From an uncultured Spirochaetales bacterium (lineage in GTDB: Bacteria > Spirochaetota > Spirochaetia > Sphaerochaetales > Sphaerochaetaceae), in the NCBI GenBank assembly GCA_949289305.1, contig CASENB010000024.1, positions 1 through 64,000 on the forward strand: 64,000 nucleotides of DNA. Reading direction: 5' to 3'. This document shows positions 51,901 through 60,715 of this stretch, piece after piece; position 1 is the stretch's first letter; each line of letters opens with the position of its first letter. Below the pieces are notes generated by a model, which was not told where the DNA came from, did no database searches, and saw only the letters and a list, made by a program, of their open reading frames with translations. The position numbers and the translations under genes are program-made.

Positions 51901-53621
51901 TTGATTCTCTAGTACATGACCCTTCTTTTGAAATGATCTTTTCTATTGATCCTATGCCTCAGCATACATTGTTTTTGGATTTTTTAGATCAAAGTTGCTG
52001 TGTTCCTACTAAATATCCTGTGGAAGGGCGACGGTATGAAACTTTGGGGGTTCTTGATAATGGTATTGCTAATATCCCTCAACTTCAGCCGTGGATTGAT
52101 GGAAAGAGATGGTCCGTTTATCCAGAAGATTTTATTTCTCCTACGCATGGTACTTTTGTTTCAGGGGTAGCTCTATATGGGGATGATTTGGAAGAGAAGC
52201 CTTGGATAGGGCATAACGGTATTAAATTGTTTGATGCAACTATCTTTCCAGATACTGATAAGGAACAGTTGGATGAAGATAATTTAATTGCAAATATTCA
52301 GGAAGCAGTTAAAGCAAACCACGAAAAAGTAAAAGTTTGGAATCTGTCTATTAGTATTTCCAGAGAGGTTAATGACAGAAGTTTTTCTGATTTCGCAATA
52401 GCGTTAGATGAATTACAGAAGGAATATAACGTTTTGATTTGTAAGTCCGCTGGTAATTGCATGAATTTTAAAAAACATCTTCCCAAAGGGCGAATCAATG
52501 AGGGGGCTGATTCTGTTCTTGCTTTGGTTGTTGGCTCAATGGCTCATAAAAAGGGGCCTTTTGACTATGCAGATATTGATAATCCATCCCCATTTACAAG
52601 AGTGGGACCAGGTCCTGAATTTATTATAAAGCCAGAAGTAGTACACTATGGGGGAAATGTAGGAATAAATAATGATGGTGTATTGGTAAAGTCTGGGGTG
52701 AAATCATTTTCTACTAATGGAACGACTATAGAAAGCGTAGGAACAAGTTTCTCTACACCTAGAGTTGCTGCTTTAGCTACAGGACTCTATCAAGAACTTG
52801 AAGGAGAATTTGATCCGCTACTGATAAAGGGATTGATAATTCATTCTGCATCTTATCCTTATAATCTTCATATTCCAGAAAAAGAGAGGGCTTATCAAAT
52901 TGGTTTTGGTATTCCCCAAAATATACCTAGTATTCTTTATAACGATCCTTATGAAGCGACACTGATTCTGCGCGATACAATGGCTAAAGGTAAGTATATT
53001 GATATTATGGATTTCCCAATGCCAAAGTCTTTAATTCGTAATGGTTTTTATACAGGTCAAATCATTGCTACTCTAGTATATGAACCTGTATTAGATTCGA
53101 CGCAGGGAATTGAATATTGTCAATCTAATATTGATTTGAATTTGGGAACATATGATTATAAAACTGAACGAGATACACGCAAAAAGAACATTTTAAATCC
53201 TGTAGGACGCCATGGTTCTCAGAATTTGTTCCTTAATTCACTTTATAGCAAGCGATTAATGAAAGATAATTGTAGTGACTTTGCAATTAAAGAACGTTTG
53301 TTGATTCAATATGGCGATAAATATTATCCAGTCAAAAAGTACGCTGTTGATTTATCAGAACTTTCTGATACTAAAAAACTGCGCTATGTAACAGAGGATA
53401 AAAAGTGGTATCTCAAACTACAAGGACTTTTTAGAGAACATACAGAGCAACAAGCAAAATTAGAACGTAGTGTTCCAAAGCAAGACTTCTGTCTTATTAT
53501 TACAATCCGAGATTCTAACCGAATTGCACCAATTTATAATGAGGTTGTACAAGGTTTAGACTACTACAATTTCTGGCACAGAAATATTGAACTTGCAAAT
53601 GATGTACCTATTAATGTCTGA
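51861..53621 (+). CDS. Subtilisin-like (S8) serine peptidase, catalytic part of the IetS-like protein
   Basis: A frame of up to 586 residues with an intact subtilisin triad. Asp is in ETLGVLDNGIANI near 60-72, His in SPTHGTFVSGVALYG near 92-106, and Ser in ESVGTSFSTPRVAALATGLY near 290-309; the oxyanion Asn is in CKSAGNCMN near 193-201. There is no signal peptide, so it acts in the cytosol. A C-terminal domain of about 250 residues follows the peptidase fold. The ATG at 51861 overlaps the N-terminal frame by 40 bases in the -1 register. With the ATPase gene upstream it matches the IetAS pair, in which the protease is toxic unless restrained. Confidence 0.78.
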   Translation: MPVYKIKQVQKIVIDSLVHDPSFEMIFSIDPMPQHTLFLDFLDQSCCVPTKYPVEGRRYETLGVLDNGIANIPQLQPWIDGKRWSVYPEDFISPTHGTFVSGVALYGDDLEEKPWIGHNGIKLFDATIFPDTDKEQLDEDNLIANIQEAVKANHEKVKVWNLSISISREVNDRSFSDFAIALDELQKEYNVLICKSAGNCMNFKKHLPKGRINEGADSVLALVVGSMAHKKGPFDYADIDNPSPFTRVGPGPEFIIKPEVVHYGGNVGINNDGVLVKSGVKSFSTNGTTIESVGTSFSTPRVAALATGLYQELEGEFDPLLIKGLIIHSASYPYNLHIPEKERAYQIGFGIPQNIPSILYNDPYEATLILRDTMAKGKYIDIMDFPMPKSLIRNGFYTGQIIATLVYEPVLDSTQGIEYCQSNIDLNLGTYDYKTERDTRKKNILNPVGRHGSQNLFLNSLYSKRLMKDNCSDFAIKERLLIQYGDKYYPVKKYAVDLSELSDTKKLRYVTEDKKWYLKLQGLFREHTEQQAKLERSVPKQDFCLIITIRDSNRIAPIYNEVVQGLDYYNFWHRNIELANDVPINV

Positions 53622-53772
53622 TTAACTTTTTTCAAAAATTATAGATTGTTATGTCATTTGATATGTGTTGTTTGCAATGCATAATGGAAAATTTTAGATG
53701 ATGGCGAAAGTTTAAATTCGATTGAAAAGTTCCACTAACATTTAATTGGGTAAGAGTATCGTCCATAAAAAC

Positions 53773-53845
53773 TAATGTGCTTTCCTTATAAAAGGATACT
53801 TCAATATGTATGCGTAGATAGTAATCTCGTATTGTTTTTTCTTAG
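53773..53845 (-). pseudogene. Relic of the 3' end of an AAA/PD-(D/E)XK (DUF1703) gene
   Basis: On the minus strand a short frame reads KKQYEITIYAY.ILKYPFIRK before a stop, which matches the last 30 residues of the protein at 48301 (KRQYETTFSAYNTILKYGVL, then FYKKSA). The DNA of both places is visibly related (both contain the TAGTNTCGTATT block). No ATPase part remains nearby, so this is a truncated remnant. The rest of 53622-53935 holds nothing else recognisable except an inverted repeat. Confidence 0.5.
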
Positions 53846-53855
53846 AGTATATATG

Positions 53856-53893
53856 TGCAGTTCATGCTTCCTTTCTTAGAATTCTGAACTGCA
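53856..53893. terminator. Inverted repeat downstream of the HigBA-like operon
   Basis: TGCAGTTCA (53856-53864) pairs with TGAACTGCA (53885-53893), nine bp with a 20-base loop. No T-run follows on the minus strand, so termination by it is uncertain. Confidence 0.35.
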
Positions 53894-53935
53894 ATATTAA
53901 AATAATTTGAGAGTTGAATCCTTAAAATTAAGTAC

Positions 53936-54295
53936 TTATATGAATCGAGCTACCGATACGTCAAAGATCTTAGAAAGTTTCTTTGCCATTTTTTTACTTA
54001 TTGGTTTTCTTCCATTTTCCATATCAGAAATAAACTGCTTTGAAGTACCAAGTTTTTCTGCAAGCATAGACTGTGTCAAGCCAATAAGCTTTCGATAGAA
54101 CCTAAGATTTTTGCTTGGAGTATCCTCTGAGTCAAGATCTTTGAACCATTCCATATCCATAGCATTTACCATATCATCTCTTTCAATTTTTACATTCTCA
54201 TCCCCATACTTTTTTATAAGGCCAAAGATAAGGTCATCTGGAATATATCCAGTGATTTCAAAATTAATAGGGGGCTTTTTCACGGCTACCAACAT
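53936..54295 (-). CDS. XRE-family antitoxin of a HigBA-like pair
   Basis: A 119-residue protein with a helix-turn-helix of the XRE/Cro type near 68-112 (KNLRFYRKLIGLTQSMLAEK, then LGTSKQFISDMENGRKPISK). The N-terminal half has an acidic region. It lies downstream of and overlaps the toxin gene by 32 bases, which is the HigBA order. GGAGG precedes the ATG at 54295; a TTG start at 54301 is less likely. The antitoxin normally binds the promoter and represses the pair. Confidence 0.8.
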   Translation of the reverse strand: MLVAVKKPPINFEITGYIPDDLIFGLIKKYGDENVKIERDDMVNAMDMEWFKDLDSEDTPSKNLRFYRKLIGLTQSMLAEKLGTSKQFISDMENGRKPISKKMAKKLSKIFDVSVARFI

Positions 54296-54497
54296 ATTCA
54301 ACCTCCACTATGAACTTATCGTCTTCACATCGCCAACAGGCGATCCATTTGTAGGCTAAGTGACAATGATATGTTACTTTTCCTATTTTGCTGTAGTTAT
54401 GATATTGGGGCTGTACAGGCCCTGTCTCTGAGATATCAATAATTAGACGTATTAAAGTATTTTGTGCATTTTTTATCTTACTGAACTTTTGAGACAT
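54264..54497 (-). CDS. RelE/HigB-like toxin
   Basis: A small basic protein of 77 residues. The C-terminal block GKVTYHCHLAYKWIACWRCE near 40-59, ending IVEVEYVGSREKAPY, is the pattern of RelE/HigB-like toxins that occur with an XRE antitoxin, known as cytotoxic translational repressors. Such toxins cut mRNA on the ribosome. The ATG at 54497 is preceded by an in-frame GTG at 54503. It is the first gene of the pair, with TATACT about 20 bases upstream. Confidence 0.7.
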   Translation of the reverse strand: MSQKFSKIKNAQNTLIRLIIDISETGPVQPQYHNYSKIGKVTYHCHLAYKWIACWRCEDDKFIVEVEYVGSREKAPY

Positions 54498-54522
54498 TCT
54501 CACAACACATTTTATGAGTATA

Positions 54523-54545
54523 AAGTACTATGAATTTTAGTACTT
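54523..54545. promoter_or_regulatory. Operator-like inverted repeat of the toxin/antitoxin promoter
   Basis: AAGTACT (54523-54529) and AGTACTT (54539-54545) form a perfect inverted repeat with a nine-base centre next to the predicted -10 (TATACT on the minus strand, 54517-54522). The same octamer AAGTACTT occurs again at 53930-53937, at the antitoxin stop. Confidence 0.5.
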
Positions 54546-54807
54546 ATCAATATTTTATTTTAGGTCAGGTTTATATATCTTCGTGTGATATATGCTAATC
54601 TTATATTTAGCTCCGATTAGAAGAAAATATGCTTGGAATTATGTGTTTCTATCTCATGATTGTATTTTATATTGCTAAATGGATTTTTCAAATCTATTGC
54701 AATTCTTTGTGTTTAGTTGTCATAAATGTAGACAATAATTAAATTTAATTGACTTGATCAATATTATTATGATATCGTTTTAAACTGTTGGAAAAGCATT
54801 GGAAAAT

Positions 54808-56055
54808 ATGAAGAGAGTTCTTGTTGCCGTTTTCATTATCTTATTAACTATTTTTCCACTATATTCTGATGAATATAAAGAAGGGGTAACTTTAAGAACT
54901 GAAATAAACGGGGTAGGGAATTTCTCTGGTTTTGGTTTTGGACTTTTCCCTGTATCGACATCGTTTCAGTTCTATAAAACAGATTTAAACGTATTCTCTG
55001 GTTCTACATTCAAATCAAAAATTTATTATTATATGTCATATGGGTTTTCTAATGTCAGTGAATCTGGTAGGCAGTGGAATACAGGCCGCCCTACTTGGGA
55101 TATGACAATATTTGAGAAAAATCAGATAGATGCTATGAATCCTGAATATGATGACTTTGCTGTTGGCTCAGCATTTAGGCAGTATGGAACTCTTGAATTA
55201 TGGTTCGGGCAGCCTTTTATAGAAAATCCTGTAAGAGAGCCTGAATATGATCAGTTGTTTGAATTTAGATTAGGAATAAATACAAGATATACGGCTACAA
55301 CCGAAAGTCTTAATCTTGGAGCTGGTGGGAATCCTACTTTTGTAGATATTAATGGCGATCCTACAGGAATTTTTGCAATTTCAGATCCCTCGAATCCCAT
55401 TGTTGCATGGCCATGGCTTAACGGAAATAGGCAGAGCCTTTCTAATTATTTATTTGCTCGGCTATATTTTTATCCTTTCAGAGATATAAGGGAAAGCGTC
55501 CAAGATGGCGTCTATGGTTATGTTAATCTTGAATATGGGCCTAAGTGGCTTTTAAACGATATCTTTCCATCAGGTTATACATCTTCAGATTTTTTCAGGG
55601 CGGAAGCGTATCTTGAAGAGAAGTTGTTGCTTTTCGATGATCGCCAGGAAAACGGATGGAACTGGTTTGCAATTTATTTGGGACATAGTAACACATATAA
55701 TTATACTGCAGGAGATGTTGTCCCTTATTACAAAATTCCGACAGATGGTTTGGAACACAGTCTTACGGACAGGTTCTGGTTTCACTTCATGCTTCCTAAT
55801 TTCATAACACCTGACTGCTATGCCTACTTTGAAGCGAGTATGACTAATAGTCTTTATTGGGGTAATGTCGTAAATGCGACTGGAAAATACAGCGGCCTCT
55901 CTTATACAGGTAGATTTGATTTTAAATTCCATCTCCGTTTGTTCGGCTTTATCAGGATAGAGTATAATTGTTACTACGATTTTGCCAGAGGAATAAACTC
56001 AAATAATCCTGCATGGTCTCAAAATGCATCGTTAAATTTCTATGTTTCGGTTTAG
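54808..56055 (+). CDS. Exported beta-barrel-like protein (first of four)
   Basis: A 415-residue protein with a signal peptide at about 1-21 (MKRVLVAVFIILLTIFPLYS) and a mature part rich in alternating aromatic strands with Gly, Asn and Tyr turns, ending in YNCYYDFARGINSNNPAWSQ and NASLNFYVSV. It is probably an outer-membrane or periplasmic barrel. The second gene of the cluster is a visible paralogue (both have a NVVN block before a final strand pair). ATG at 54808 is preceded by TTGGAAAAT; the in-frame TTG at 54799 is unlikely. The function is unknown. Confidence 0.65.
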   Translation: MKRVLVAVFIILLTIFPLYSDEYKEGVTLRTEINGVGNFSGFGFGLFPVSTSFQFYKTDLNVFSGSTFKSKIYYYMSYGFSNVSESGRQWNTGRPTWDMTIFEKNQIDAMNPEYDDFAVGSAFRQYGTLELWFGQPFIENPVREPEYDQLFEFRLGINTRYTATTESLNLGAGGNPTFVDINGDPTGIFAISDPSNPIVAWPWLNGNRQSLSNYLFARLYFYPFRDIRESVQDGVYGYVNLEYGPKWLLNDIFPSGYTSSDFFRAEAYLEEKLLLFDDRQENGWNWFAIYLGHSNTYNYTAGDVVPYYKIPTDGLEHSLTDRFWFHFMLPNFITPDCYAYFEASMTNSLYWGNVVNATGKYSGLSYTGRFDFKFHLRLFGFIRIEYNCYYDFARGINSNNPAWSQNASLNFYVSV

Positions 56056-56063
56056 GAGGAAAG

Positions 56064-57236
56064 ATGAGAAAAGCGTTAACCATGATAATGATGGCTTTAT
56101 TTATACTTCTTCCCCTGAATTCGATAGGTTTTGGATATCATGTTTTAGATATAAACACAAGTCCAAATTTCAGCATTGGCGGGCATTTCGAACTTCCTGT
56201 CTCTGTTGTTTATCAGTTTAATTTTCCTATGCCAGATTTCGTGAGAGGATCGGCTACTGTCCTTGCCTTCCGTCTGGATAATGGTCTTGACTTCAGAGAA
56301 CTGAAACAGGATCCAGTAACTGGAAATCTGCTAAAAGATTCTGACAATCGATTCCCTGAACGTGATTATATGACTATGTATGACGAGTTCAATTTGGAGT
56401 TTTCCCAAGGACTAATGCATTTGGACTTTTCAGATGAAGATCTTATTACTTTGAAGATTTCTGTAGACGGAAGATTTGAAAACGCATACGAAAGTCTTGA
56501 TTATTTTTCTTCAAAGGACAATAGGGAAGGGCTTTTTCATACTATAAGCGATTCTGGAATTATTAACCGCAGTCCGTTTAGCGGAGATTTTCTTTCTGGC
56601 ACTCCTGAACTCTCAGGCTCCAGATCTGTATTCCAGCTTTCGTTTTCTGCAGGGCTTGATATCAACTTAATGAGGGATGATGAGACAGAGAAGAAAGGCT
56701 TTAAATTTTCTTCTTATTTCAGATGGACTCCGCCATGGCTTCAGTTTTTTACAGACACTGCGGATTTTATTTTGTGGAAGAACTCTCTGGATCTGGCATG
56801 GACATTCTTCAGTTTTAATATGACGGACAATTTGAGAGCCGTAAGCCTGATGCTTGAGAATAAAACGGAATATAGGTATGTAAGCGGAGAGAAGGTGCCG
56901 TATTATGCAACTGATGCAGAGATTTGGGAAGCATATGCCCTTCCAACAGAACACATGATAACAAACAGCACTGAACTTGTGCTCTTTGGACCTCAGCTTG
57001 GAGCGAAAGACTTCTATCCTTATGTTTCTGGTTTTTTTGATTGCGCCTATAATTTTGGTAATGTAGTTAACTCAAGCGAGCATATCGACGGAGATTTTAT
57101 AATGAGTTATGGCTTCAGAGCCGAGCTTATAATATTTAACGTCTCTACCGTTTATTACGAGATTGGCTTTGTCTCTGAAAATTTTGGAGATATGTCATCG
57201 CCTATACAGAAATTTGGATTCAGGGTGGGAATATGA
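56064..57236 (+). CDS. Exported beta-barrel-like protein (second of four)
   Basis: A 390-residue protein with a signal peptide (MRKALTMIMMALFILLPLNS, then IGFG) and a strand-rich mature part, ending in a Phe-Arg-Val-Gly-Ile strand. It resembles its upstream neighbour in length, in the aromatic pattern and in the NFGNVVNSS block near 338-346. The frame opens earlier at 56013 inside the upstream gene, but the ATG at 56064 has AGGAGG eight bases before it. Its stop overlaps the next ATG (ATGA). No enzyme motif is seen. Confidence 0.65.
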   Translation: MRKALTMIMMALFILLPLNSIGFGYHVLDINTSPNFSIGGHFELPVSVVYQFNFPMPDFVRGSATVLAFRLDNGLDFRELKQDPVTGNLLKDSDNRFPERDYMTMYDEFNLEFSQGLMHLDFSDEDLITLKISVDGRFENAYESLDYFSSKDNREGLFHTISDSGIINRSPFSGDFLSGTPELSGSRSVFQLSFSAGLDINLMRDDETEKKGFKFSSYFRWTPPWLQFFTDTADFILWKNSLDLAWTFFSFNMTDNLRAVSLMLENKTEYRYVSGEKVPYYATDAEIWEAYALPTEHMITNSTELVLFGPQLGAKDFYPYVSGFFDCAYNFGNVVNSSEHIDGDFIMSYGFRAELIIFNVSTVYYEIGFVSENFGDMSSPIQKFGFRVGI

Positions 57237-57907
57237 AAAAAGGCATACTGGTTTTCATAATGCTTTTAGTCAGCTTCAGTCTCTTTGCAACAGAGTATAG
57301 CGTAGATTTTTTAGGATATTGGAGCTATGAGACAAACATGTTTTCAAATCCTCTTCCTAAGAATGGAGGAAATGACTTCCTTGAAAATAAGGTGGAAAAC
57401 CCATATTACAAAAGAACCGACGCTGGCGGAAAGATAAATTTAAATATGTTCTTTATTCCTGAGAGCAGAGCAGGGCTTACATTCTCTTTTTCATTTGGTT
57501 ACCCTCTGACAGCTATTGAGTCCGTCCCTGTTAAGGAGGATGAGAGCGTCAGCTTTGATGACGGGCCTTGGCATTATGAGGAGAGGGATGCTCTTTCTAG
57601 CCAAAAAGGCAGGATATCCTTGGGCGTTGGCGGAATTTTCCGATATTATAATTCATTTGTAGAGATAGGTTCTTCTATCAGGGCTGTGATATCGACATTC
57701 GATTACTTTAGGACTTTCAATATAGGTGTAGAAGCCGAACCGTTTTTTAAACTTTATTTCAGGGATTTTTTCTATGTTGGAGTAGGCGCCTCTTTCACCG
57801 CTCATATATTCCATTTTATTTTTAGTGTAGACCAATTTTATGAGAAAGGGTATAGTGCTATTTCCGTAACGCCTTATGTAGGTTTTGGTATCAGGTTTGG
57901 AGCATAA
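57233..57907 (+). CDS. Exported beta-barrel-like protein (third of four)
   Basis: A 224-residue protein with a signal peptide at 1-18 (MKKGILVFIMLLVSFSLF) and a strand-rich mature part ending VTPYVGFGIRFGA, a barrel-like C-terminus. The ATG overlaps the upstream stop by four bases, so translation is coupled. The sequence is not assigned to a named family by eye. Co-transcription with the other three suggests a common outer-membrane or periplasmic structure. Confidence 0.6.
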   Translation: MKKGILVFIMLLVSFSLFATEYSVDFLGYWSYETNMFSNPLPKNGGNDFLENKVENPYYKRTDAGGKINLNMFFIPESRAGLTFSFSFGYPLTAIESVPVKEDESVSFDDGPWHYEERDALSSQKGRISLGVGGIFRYYNSFVEIGSSIRAVISTFDYFRTFNIGVEAEPFFKLYFRDFFYVGVGASFTAHIFHFIFSVDQFYEKGYSAISVTPYVGFGIRFGA

Positions 57908-57913
57908 TTGTTT

Positions 57914-58540
57914 ATGAGAAAGGCTTTGTTTGTTTTTGCATTATTTGTTGCTGTTTCATCTTCTGCATTTTCCCATCAGATACATCTTGGTGCTGGTTTT
58001 ATGGCCGAATATGATTATGTTTCATCTGATAGAAGCGATGAGTTTCTGACAATGCAGAAGGAGAACACTTCAATTAACAATATAAGGCGGCTAGGACTTG
58101 GACTGTCTTTTGCATATTATCCTTATGATCCAATTCAGATCGGAGTTGTTGCGAATTATCAATTGAAGCTTCCAACCGGTGTTAAATGGTCAGATGGAAG
58201 CGATTCCTCCTATATTTGCAGGACGTTTATGGCGGAACACAATTTTAATATTGGCGCATCTTATAACGTAATGTTTACTAAAGATCTTGGAATGTATGTA
58301 GATGCTGGAGCAAGTATCGTTATTCATACGATTCCAAACCATAATAATGCGAACGACAGAAGGGAAGTCGTCTATTCTTCATTCGATGAGTACGGAGTTT
58401 ATGCAGATCTCGGAATAATGGTCAAACACAAGGCGTCTTTCTATAAGGTAGGCCTTACTGGAGATATGATTCTTTCAAATAACGACATTGGCCTTTCCTT
58501 TGCAATAAAGATATCGGGAGGTTATTCTTTCTCTTTCTAA
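57914..58540 (+). CDS. Exported beta-barrel-like protein (fourth of four)
   Basis: A 208-residue protein with a signal peptide (MRKALFVFALFVAVSSSAFS) and an OmpA/OprF-like eight-stranded-barrel appearance: alternating hydrophobic strands with LGLGLSFAYYPYDPIQIGVV near 60-80 and a last strand FAIKISGGYSFSF ending in Phe, the usual outer-membrane insertion signal. The gene begins seven bases after the third. A TTG at 57908 is in frame, but the ATG at 57914 begins the signal peptide. Confidence 0.65.
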   Translation: MRKALFVFALFVAVSSSAFSHQIHLGAGFMAEYDYVSSDRSDEFLTMQKENTSINNIRRLGLGLSFAYYPYDPIQIGVVANYQLKLPTGVKWSDGSDSSYICRTFMAEHNFNIGASYNVMFTKDLGMYVDAGASIVIHTIPNHNNANDRREVVYSSFDEYGVYADLGIMVKHKASFYKVGLTGDMILSNNDIGLSFAIKISGGYSFSF

Positions 58541-58562
58541 AAATCGTCTGTTTTTGTAACTA

Positions 58563-58591
58563 TTATCAAAACGGAATGTTATATATATAAT
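58563..58591 (+). promoter_or_regulatory. Promoter of the GT4 gene at 58603
   Basis: TTATCA (58563-58568), a 17-base spacer and TATAAT (58586-58591). The start would be about four bases before the ATG, with an AGGAAAA at the very 5' end. Confidence 0.5.
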
Positions 58592-58602
58592 ATACAGGAA
58601 AA

Positions 58603-59874
58603 ATGAAGATAGCATTTGGCATTGAAGTTTTCTACCCCGAGACTAACGGGGTAATTACAGCGACTATTAATTTAGCGAATAATCTCATCGACATGGGGCA
58701 TGAGGTCTATTTTTTCGTGCCTAAGGATAAGCATTTTACAGACGACGTAATTGAGAAAGGAATCCATATAATACATGTTAATAACATACCATCTGGAATT
58801 TATAAGGGAGTTAAGCTTCTTCCTTACTGGGGATGGTATCTTGCAAAATATTTTAAGAAGTACCATTTCGATATAGTTCATAATACGGGCCCCTGGATGA
58901 TGGGTATGGCGTTAAATCATGCGGCGCGCAGATTTCATGTTCCTGTTATCGCCACTCATCATACTTTAATCGATAACCCGATTTATATAAAGTACGCATT
59001 AAAGACAGAGACTCTTGCAAATGCTGCAACTGAGGCTATATGGCCTGTCGTCTTTCATCCTTTTTATCGCTTGGTATGGCTTATTACAGCCCCGAGCGAG
59101 GCAACGTGCGAGCAGCTTAGAGAAAGAGTTCCGGATCATGAGGTGCGATATGTGTCAAACGGAATAGATATAGATCGCTTTAATCCGAATCGTCCGACTT
59201 TGCCTATGCCTAAAGCAATAGATGAGAGCTTCATAGGGGATAAAACGTTCCTTTTCGTAGGACGTCTTGGCTTTGAGAAGGCATTAGATGTTACGATAAA
59301 GGCATTTGCTGAGTGTAAAAAAAGAAATGAAGAGGCAAAACTTCTTATAATCGGAAGAGGTCCTGCAGAGCATGAATTAAAAGAGATCGCAAGGTATGAA
59401 GGCCTTATTGCGGGTAAGGATATCCTATTTACAGGACTAATCCCTAATGACGAAGTAATCGGTTCTAAAATAATAAATAAGACGCTATGTTTTGTAACTG
59501 CTTCAGTTACGGAGAATCAGGCAATGACGGTTATTGAAGCTCTTTGTTCTGGATCTGCTGTAATCTGTGCGAATGTTCCTAATATGACAACGCTAGTTTC
59601 TGAGGATCAAGGATGGTATTTCGAAGGCGGAAACTATCTTGATCTGGCAGATAAGATGGATTATGCGTTCAACCACATAGAAGAAGTCAAGGTAAAAAGG
59701 GCGAATGCATTGAAAAGCCTTGAAAAGTTTGACGGAAGATCTGTCGCAAAGCAATTTGAGGCTATTTATAAGGAACAGATTGAAAGAAAGAACAAAGGTT
59801 TTTATGTCCCCGGCGGAGAGAAACGAGCGAAAGTATATTTAAAACAGCTTGAACAGGATTTTAAATATTATTAA
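58603..59874 (+). CDS. GT4 glycosyltransferase, glycolipid-synthase-like
   Basis: A 423-residue GT-B enzyme. The opening IAFGIEVFYPETNGVITATI near 3-22 and THHTLIDNPIYIKYA near 123-137 resemble diacylglycerol/mannosyl-transferase-type GT4 enzymes. The donor domain has TFLFVGRLGFEKALDVTIKA near 221-240, LLIIGRGPAEHELKEIARYE near 248-267 and the EX7E region ENQAMTVIEALCSGSAVICA near 304-323. It probably glycosylates diacylglycerol to make membrane glycolipid. The gene is separate from the main glycan locus. Substrate is an inference from family resemblance. Confidence 0.82.
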   Translation: MKIAFGIEVFYPETNGVITATINLANNLIDMGHEVYFFVPKDKHFTDDVIEKGIHIIHVNNIPSGIYKGVKLLPYWGWYLAKYFKKYHFDIVHNTGPWMMGMALNHAARRFHVPVIATHHTLIDNPIYIKYALKTETLANAATEAIWPVVFHPFYRLVWLITAPSEATCEQLRERVPDHEVRYVSNGIDIDRFNPNRPTLPMPKAIDESFIGDKTFLFVGRLGFEKALDVTIKAFAECKKRNEEAKLLIIGRGPAEHELKEIARYEGLIAGKDILFTGLIPNDEVIGSKIINKTLCFVTASVTENQAMTVIEALCSGSAVICANVPNMTTLVSEDQGWYFEGGNYLDLADKMDYAFNHIEEVKVKRANALKSLEKFDGRSVAKQFEAIYKEQIERKNKGFYVPGGEKRAKVYLKQLEQDFKYY

Positions 59875-59975
59875 TGGATATGCAAAAGATTTCATGAGTA
59901 AATGACCGTCGAAGAGTACGGCGGCCATTTCCCCTGATTTAGTTTATTGCAATAAAATGCCATAGATTATGTATT

Positions 59976-60557
59976 TTAATTGAGCCCCAAATATTCCCAC
60001 ATTTTTCTTGGAAGTTCCCTGTCTCTATCTATTTCAGGATAATATTCGTCTGTCAGAGGTACTAAGATTATTTTCGTACCTTCCTTTATTTTGAGGTTCC
60101 AATTATTGTCATAATAATCTTCTTTATCATTAGTGTACTCAGAGTCTAAATAAACAATAACTTTACCAGAATACTTCTCTTTGCTATGGTTAGGATTATC
60201 TGATGTACGGAATACTAAATTATCTATATGGTAACTATAATATGGCCTATCATAGTCGTGATCATAATAGCGATCTCTATAGTATTCAACATGCTCGTAA
60301 TACCCATTAAGTGTTGCTATTAGTTTCTCAGGTTCGTTGTCTGGCTTTAAAGGATCTTTTATGTATATATTTAGAACAGCATTTTCATTTCCACTTGAAA
60401 TGATTAATTCATAAGTTAGGCTTCCTCTTTGGCAAATATAACGGCCGTCAATTAATTGGCTATGCCTTATTTCATTATAACTTAGGGCATTTGGATCGTA
60501 TATGCAACTTACGGTAAGTAATAAAGCAATGAAAACGGTAATGATTATCTTTTTCAT
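59976..60557 (-). CDS. Uncharacterised lipoprotein
   Basis: A 193-residue exported protein with a lipoprotein signal (MKKIIITVFIALLLTVSC) and lipobox TVSC at 15-18. The mature part is rich in Tyr/Asp/His (YEHVEYYRDRYYDHDYDRPY near 90-110) and has no recognised domain. The frame opens at 60578, but the ATG at 60557 has AGGGG at suitable distance and begins the signal. It stands alone between two plus-strand genes. The Tyr/His/Asp cluster could bind metal, but this is speculation. Confidence 0.65.
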   Translation of the reverse strand: MKKIIITVFIALLLTVSCIYDPNALSYNEIRHSQLIDGRYICQRGSLTYELIISSGNENAVLNIYIKDPLKPDNEPEKLIATLNGYYEHVEYYRDRYYDHDYDRPYYSYHIDNLVFRTSDNPNHSKEKYSGKVIVYLDSEYTNDKEDYYDNNWNLKIKEGTKIILVPLTDEYYPEIDRDRELPRKMWEYLGLN

Positions 60558-60664
60558 AATTACCCCTAGTAATAGCATAAAAGAAAAAGAATACTTTGAG
60601 TAGTACTTTTTGTATTGTTTTTTGTGAACTAAAAATGTTTATATAAAAATAATGAATTTGTAGA

Positions 60665-60715
60665 TTATGGAAAATTGCTTAGGTTCCTCTGGACATGGCA
60701 ACTTAGATTCCATAA
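60665..60715 (+). ncRNA. Structured leader before the MATE gene (candidate cis-regulatory RNA)
   Basis: TTATGGAA (60665-60672) pairs perfectly with TTCCATAA (60708-60715). Inside, TTGC (60675-60678) can pair with GCAA (60698-60701) and TCC with GGA around a TCT loop. The structure ends 12 bases before the MATE start. I do not recognise a known riboswitch class. Confidence 0.35.

Noticed and set aside
59895..59932. Terminator after the GT4 gene at 58603
   Set aside because: The hairpin needs a mismatch and a G-U pair and is followed by TTTCCCC, not a proper T-run; it is too weak to list as a feature.
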